NCBI GenBank assembly: GCA_903924185.1
Contig: CAIYAN010000192.1
Coordinates: forward strand, 1-16,253
Origin: an uncultured Opitutia bacterium
GTDB taxonomy: Bacteria > Verrucomicrobiota > Verrucomicrobiia > Opitutales > UBA953
DNA: 16,253 nt
Reading direction: 5' to 3'
The position numbers and the translations under genes were made by a program. Below are positions 13,372 to 16,253 of the stretch, piece by piece (position 1 is the stretch's first letter; every line of letters begins with the position of its first letter). Below the pieces are notes generated by a model. The model had not been told where the DNA came from and searched no databases. It saw only the letters and a list, made by a program, of their open reading frames with translations.

Positions 13372-14481
13372 ATGGGCAACATCTACGGACAGTGTTTCCG
13401 CATCGCAACCTTCGGCGAAAGCCATGGCCCAGCCCTTGGCGTCGTCATCGACGGCTGCCCGCCGCGCGTGCCGTTCGACCTCGCCTTCCTCCAGAGCGAA
13501 CTCGCCCGTCGGCGCCCCGGCCAAAGCAAGCTCACTACGCAACGCCAAGAAGGCGACGTCCCGGAAATCCTCTCGGGACTCTCGCCCGATGGGCTCACGC
13601 TCGGCTCCCCGATTGCCATCGTCATCCGGAATGTGGACCAACGCTCGTCGGCCTACACGGAGATGAAAAGTGCCTACCGTCCATCGCATGCGGATTTCAC
13701 TTACGATGCCAAATACGGTATCCGCGCCGTTGAAGGTGGCGGCCGCTCCTCCGCCCGCGAAACGGCGGCCCGCGTCGCGGCTGGCGCCCTAGCCAAGACC
13801 GTCCTCAAACATGCCTGCGGGGCGACCATTACCGCCTGGGTCGAGAGCATCGCCGACATCCGCATGCCCGCGCCGACCAAGACGCCTTCCCTGAAGCAGG
13901 TCGAAGCCTCGCCCACCCGCTGCCCCCATCCCGCCACCGCCCAACGCATGGAAGCGCGCATTCACGCCGCCCGCGCCGACGGGGATTCTGTCGGGGGCGT
14001 CGTCTGCTGCGTCATCTCCGGCCTCCCCGTCGGTCTCGGCTCACCGGTCTTCGATCGCTTTGAAGCGGAACTCGCCAAAGCCATGCTCTCGTTACCTGCC
14101 ACCAAGGGCTTCGAGCTCGGCAGCGGCTTCGCCGGCACGTTGCTCAAGGGGAGCGAACACAACGATCTCTTTGTTAAGAAGGACGGCCGCATCCGCACCC
14201 TGACGAACCGCTCAGGTGGCACGCAAGGCGGCATCACCAACGGTGAAGACGTCGTCTTCCGCATTGCCTTCAAGCCGACCGCAACCGTCCTCAAGCCGCA
14301 AAAAACCGTCAGCCCTGATGGTAAGGCTACCTCGCTGAGCGCGCGCGGCCGCCACGACCCCTGCGTCCTCCCCCGCGCAGTCCCCATCGTCGAAGCCATG
14401 GCCGCCTTGGTCGCCGTGGACCATTGGATCCGTGACCGCGGACAGAACGCTCCCTTCGGCCGCTGCGGGCGCAAAGCATGA
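13372..14481 (+). CDS. aroC: Chorismate synthase AroC
   Basis: AroC converts 5-enolpyruvylshikimate 3-phosphate to chorismate with reduced FMN, the last step of the shikimate pathway, in the cytoplasm. The 369-residue protein has MGNIYGQCFRIATFGESHG (1-19), RRRPGQS (46-52), RPSHADFTYDAKYG (103-116), GGGRSSARET (122-131) and RADGDSVGGVV. Further on it has SGGTQGGITNGEDV, and in the C-terminal part DPCVLPRAVPIVEAM. Length is normal. The stretch IRAVEGGGRSSARET is nearer to the plant and cyanobacterial form than to the RDYRGGG form of E. coli. The start follows the terminator T-tract by 20 bases with no Shine-Dalgarno, so the promoter for this operon is not obvious. It ends in an ATGA overlap with the next gene. 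Confidence 0.97.
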   Translation: MGNIYGQCFRIATFGESHGPALGVVIDGCPPRVPFDLAFLQSELARRRPGQSKLTTQRQEGDVPEILSGLSPDGLTLGSPIAIVIRNVDQRSSAYTEMKSAYRPSHADFTYDAKYGIRAVEGGGRSSARETAARVAAGALAKTVLKHACGATITAWVESIADIRMPAPTKTPSLKQVEASPTRCPHPATAQRMEARIHAARADGDSVGGVVCCVISGLPVGLGSPVFDRFEAELAKAMLSLPATKGFELGSGFAGTLLKGSEHNDLFVKKDGRIRTLTNRSGGTQGGITNGEDVVFRIAFKPTATVLKPQKTVSPDGKATSLSARGRHDPCVLPRAVPIVEAMAALVAVDHWIRDRGQNAPFGRCGRKA

Positions 14482-15206
14482 CTCCTCTCATCATCGTCCT
14501 CGGTCCGGCTGGTTCCGGGCGGAGCATCCTACTTAAAGAACTAATCGAGAACGCTTGGCCGGCCGCCAAACAGGTCCGCACCTTCCGTGTCAGTAGCGAT
14601 GCGCCCACCGACCACCCTGCCACCGATTTCTGGACCCTGACCGAAGGCCAAGCAGTCCTACCGGCCCCCGGCACGGAAGATGCGGCCATTTTAGTCTCCG
14701 ATGGCCGCGGCTCCGTGGTCGACCAAATGGAGTCGTTGCACCGCGCCTTGTATGGCTCCACGCAATGGCAAATCCAGCGTATCGTCACCGTGCTCGATTG
14801 CACACTGGCCCATCGCCACCCGGTCGTAGCGGAATGGTATGGCGCCGCCGTTCACTTCGCCGACGCGGTCATCGTGACGCGCCGTTGGGAAGTGCCCGGG
14901 CAGTGGCTGAGCAAATACCTCGCCACCTACACCGACGCCTTCTACCCCTGCCTCTTCGTCAACTTACTCAAGAACGGCAGCTTGGCTAATCCCGCCGAGG
15001 TCATCGAAGGCGAACCGCTCCGGATGTCGCACATCTTCGATGAAATCGATGCGGTCGACGAAATGGAGTTCGACGAAGACAACCTGCCCGATGAGCCGTT
15101 CGACTTGGTCCGGCAGCCCGATAAATATTTTGCGCGTGATGATTATGGCCGCCGCCTAATCTCCGTGCCGGATATCGCGGAAACGCTCCGCGTTGAGGGA
15201 CGCTAA
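14478..15206 (+). CDS. P-loop protein with CobW-like layout and altered Walker A, coupled to aroC
   Basis: The 242-residue product begins with a beta-strand and P-loop, IIVLGPAGSGRS (5-16), in which Arg15 takes the place of the Walker A lysine. Later parts follow the layout of CobW/COG0523-type P-loop proteins: AAILVSDGRGSVVDQM (69-84), a strand VTVLDC with Asp107, and a strand ADAVIVTRRWE (128-138) where GTPases of this group carry NKxD. The guanine-specificity motif is therefore absent. A helix and strand (YPCLFVNLLKNG) and an acidic stretch (about 188-207) follow. It overlaps aroC by ATGA, so it is probably made with chorismate synthase. The family link is tentative; it may bind nucleotide weakly or not at all. 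I do not know its role. Confidence 0.85.
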   Translation: MTPLIIVLGPAGSGRSILLKELIENAWPAAKQVRTFRVSSDAPTDHPATDFWTLTEGQAVLPAPGTEDAAILVSDGRGSVVDQMESLHRALYGSTQWQIQRIVTVLDCTLAHRHPVVAEWYGAAVHFADAVIVTRRWEVPGQWLSKYLATYTDAFYPCLFVNLLKNGSLANPAEVIEGEPLRMSHIFDEIDAVDEMEFDEDNLPDEPFDLVRQPDKYFARDDYGRRLISVPDIAETLRVEGR

Positions 15207-15216
15207 CGCTGCGGCG

Positions 15217-16089
15217 ATGCGCTTCCTCATCGCCACCTACGCTTGGTTCCTGGCCACCCTCCCAGAAGCCTTCGCGCGGGCCAACGCTTGGGGGCTCAGT
15301 TGGATACTCTGGGGCCTGCGCCGCCAGATTATCACGCGCAATCTGGCGGCGAGTTTCCCCGAGAAGGATACCGCTTGGGTCTCGCGTATCGGCCGCCTCT
15401 CTTGCCGGCGGACCGCCGAGATGGGGCTTTATGCCATCGCCTCCCCTCAGCTGAGCGAAGCGGAGGTGCGCGGCCGTATCCAGCTTCATCCGGAAACCTT
15501 AACAGGGCCCCATAGTTTACTTTCGCCCGACGGTCTGGTCCTCTTCGTCCCGCACTTCTCCTTGATGGAGATGATGTCGGCGGTGAAATTACTCGACGCC
15601 GATCTGGGCCGACGCGAATGGGTGACGCTTTACCGACCACTCGACCTCGCCGCCGCCGAAGTCTGGGTCAAAGCATCCCGCGAGCGCTTCGGCATGCGCC
15701 TCGTTTCCCGTCGCGACGGTTTCGGCCAAACGATGCAAGCCGTGCGCAGCGGCCAAATCGCCGTCGTCCTGTTCGACCAAAGCACGCACCTCGGCGCACA
15801 GATGGAGTTCCTCGGCCGACCGGTGGCGACCACCGACCTGCCCGGTATCATCGCCCAACGCTTTAAGGCCACGACCCGCATCTTCTGGTCGGAGCGCACG
15901 GGATTCTGGCGCTGTCAGCTACGTAGCCATGCCCTGACGGCCACAGACTCCGTCGGCTTGACGCTCGAGTCTAATGCCTGGCTGGCGGCGCGACTTCGCT
16001 CAAGCGACGATGCCTGCGCCGATTGGCTCTGGGCGCATGACCGCTGGAAGCACGGGCAGGCACCAGGCATCAAGCCCCTGCAAACCTAA
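15217..16089 (+). CDS. Lipid A biosynthesis acyltransferase-like protein (LpxL/HtrB family)
   Basis: Members of this family move an acyl chain from acyl-ACP to a lipid A precursor at the cytoplasmic membrane. The 290-residue product has a hydrophobic N-terminus (about 1-15) and the catalytic HX4E motif, His113 and Glu118 in VPHFSLMEMM. It also has TLYRPLD (137-143), RFGMRLVSR (157-165), LFDQSTHLGAQMEFLGRPVATT (185-206, the family's D-Q-x-fFGxPaxT region) and WLWAHDRWK (270-278). Length is close to the usual 300. The ATG at 15217, ten bases after the previous stop, is preferred over an in-frame TTG at 15193 that would overlap that gene. It seems to be the last gene of the aroC operon. The acyl chain and exact acceptor cannot be told; the family also has members acting on other glycolipids. 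Confidence 0.88.
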   Translation: MRFLIATYAWFLATLPEAFARANAWGLSWILWGLRRQIITRNLAASFPEKDTAWVSRIGRLSCRRTAEMGLYAIASPQLSEAEVRGRIQLHPETLTGPHSLLSPDGLVLFVPHFSLMEMMSAVKLLDADLGRREWVTLYRPLDLAAAEVWVKASRERFGMRLVSRRDGFGQTMQAVRSGQIAVVLFDQSTHLGAQMEFLGRPVATTDLPGIIAQRFKATTRIFWSERTGFWRCQLRSHALTATDSVGLTLESNAWLAARLRSSDDACADWLWAHDRWKHGQAPGIKPLQT

Positions 16090-16093
16090 GGGC

Positions 16094-16253
16094 TTACTGA
16101 GCAACGGGCGCTGGGGTGGCCTCCGCTGGGCGCTCCGGTGTTGTCCGACGCTTACCGTCCGTTTCCTTGCCCCCAGTAGCACTCTTAATTTTGGCCTCCT
16201 TCATCACTTCCGGACCATACTTTTCCATCAACTTACGGATATAGCCAAAACGC
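16094..16253 (-). CDS. 3' end of an unidentified gene (cut by right window edge)
   Basis: A minus-strand frame is open from the right edge to a TAA at 16096-16094 and codes for 52 C-terminal residues. They begin RFGYIRKLMEKYGPEVMKEA, a charged helix-like stretch. A hydrophilic tail rich in Lys, Glu, Thr, Pro and Ala follows, ending PAPVAQ. I do not recognise the family. The tail looks like the disordered C-terminus of a larger protein. It converges on the acyltransferase gene with only 4 bases between the stops and no terminator visible between them. The coding call rests on the open frame and plausible amino acid make-up. Confidence 0.6.
   Translation of the reverse strand, partial: RFGYIRKLMEKYGPEVMKEAKIKSATGGKETDGKRRTTPERPAEATPAPVAQ

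Noticed and set aside
12982..13689. A 235-residue minus-strand open frame across the lipoprotein and aroC starts
   Set aside because: It is antisense to two supported genes and contains no recognisable domain; long spurious frames are common at this G+C content.
15193..15216. TTG start for the acyltransferase
   Set aside because: It adds eight polar residues and overlaps the previous gene; the ATG at 15217 directly begins the hydrophobic N-terminus.

Overview
The window is dominated by a division and cell wall (dcw) cluster on the minus strand. It comes from a high-G+C Gram-negative bacterium. MurE carries the DNPR signature of meso-diaminopimelate-adding ligases, and a lipid A acyltransferase-like gene lies at the right end, so a thin mDAP-type wall and an outer membrane are expected. 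A LysM lipoprotein gene inside the dcw cluster and a DUF3568-like lipoprotein beside it would suit the Verrucomicrobiota/PVC group (perhaps Opitutae). That placement is inference from gene style; no rRNA or other taxonomic marker is present.

Region 1 (1-12483, minus strand, read right to left): mraZ - rsmH - ftsL-like - ftsI - murE - murF - mraY - murD - LysM lipoprotein - ftsW - murG - murC (the latter cut by the left edge). Together they encode the transcriptional regulator of the cluster, a 16S rRNA methyltransferase, the septal transpeptidase and glycosyltransferase (FtsI/FtsW) with an FtsL partner, and nearly the whole route from UDP-MurNAc to lipid II: MurC, MurD, MurE and MurF ligases, MraY and MurG. 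Seven of the eleven gene junctions are the 4-base overlap ATGA, which implies tight translational coupling. The breaks in this pattern are mraZ/rsmH (55 nt), murF/mraY (3 nt), murD/LysM (48 nt) and LysM/ftsW (28 nt).

Region 2 (12484-12858): a 375-base divergent intergenic region. It holds a textbook MraZ operator (three TGGGN repeats at exact 10-base spacing on the mraZ coding strand), a G5/C5 hairpin in the mraZ leader, a perfect DnaA box, an AT-rich patch with small palindromes, and an 8-bp GC-rich inverted repeat. A second perfect DnaA box lies in the mraZ-rsmH gap, so mraZ is bracketed by two.

Region 3 (12859-16089, plus strand): a small DUF3568-like lipoprotein gene closed by a strong intrinsic terminator. 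Then follows a probable three-gene operon: aroC (chorismate synthase), a P-loop protein of CobW-like layout with a Walker A lysine-to-arginine change and overlapping aroC by ATGA, and a lipid A acyltransferase-like gene. The 3' end of an unidentified minus-strand gene converges on it with a 4-base gap and runs off the right edge.

I found no mobile element, CRISPR array, tRNA, rRNA or defence system. The items most worth a second look are the regulatory region around mraZ, the LysM lipoprotein placed between murD and ftsW, and the degenerate P-loop protein coupled to aroC.
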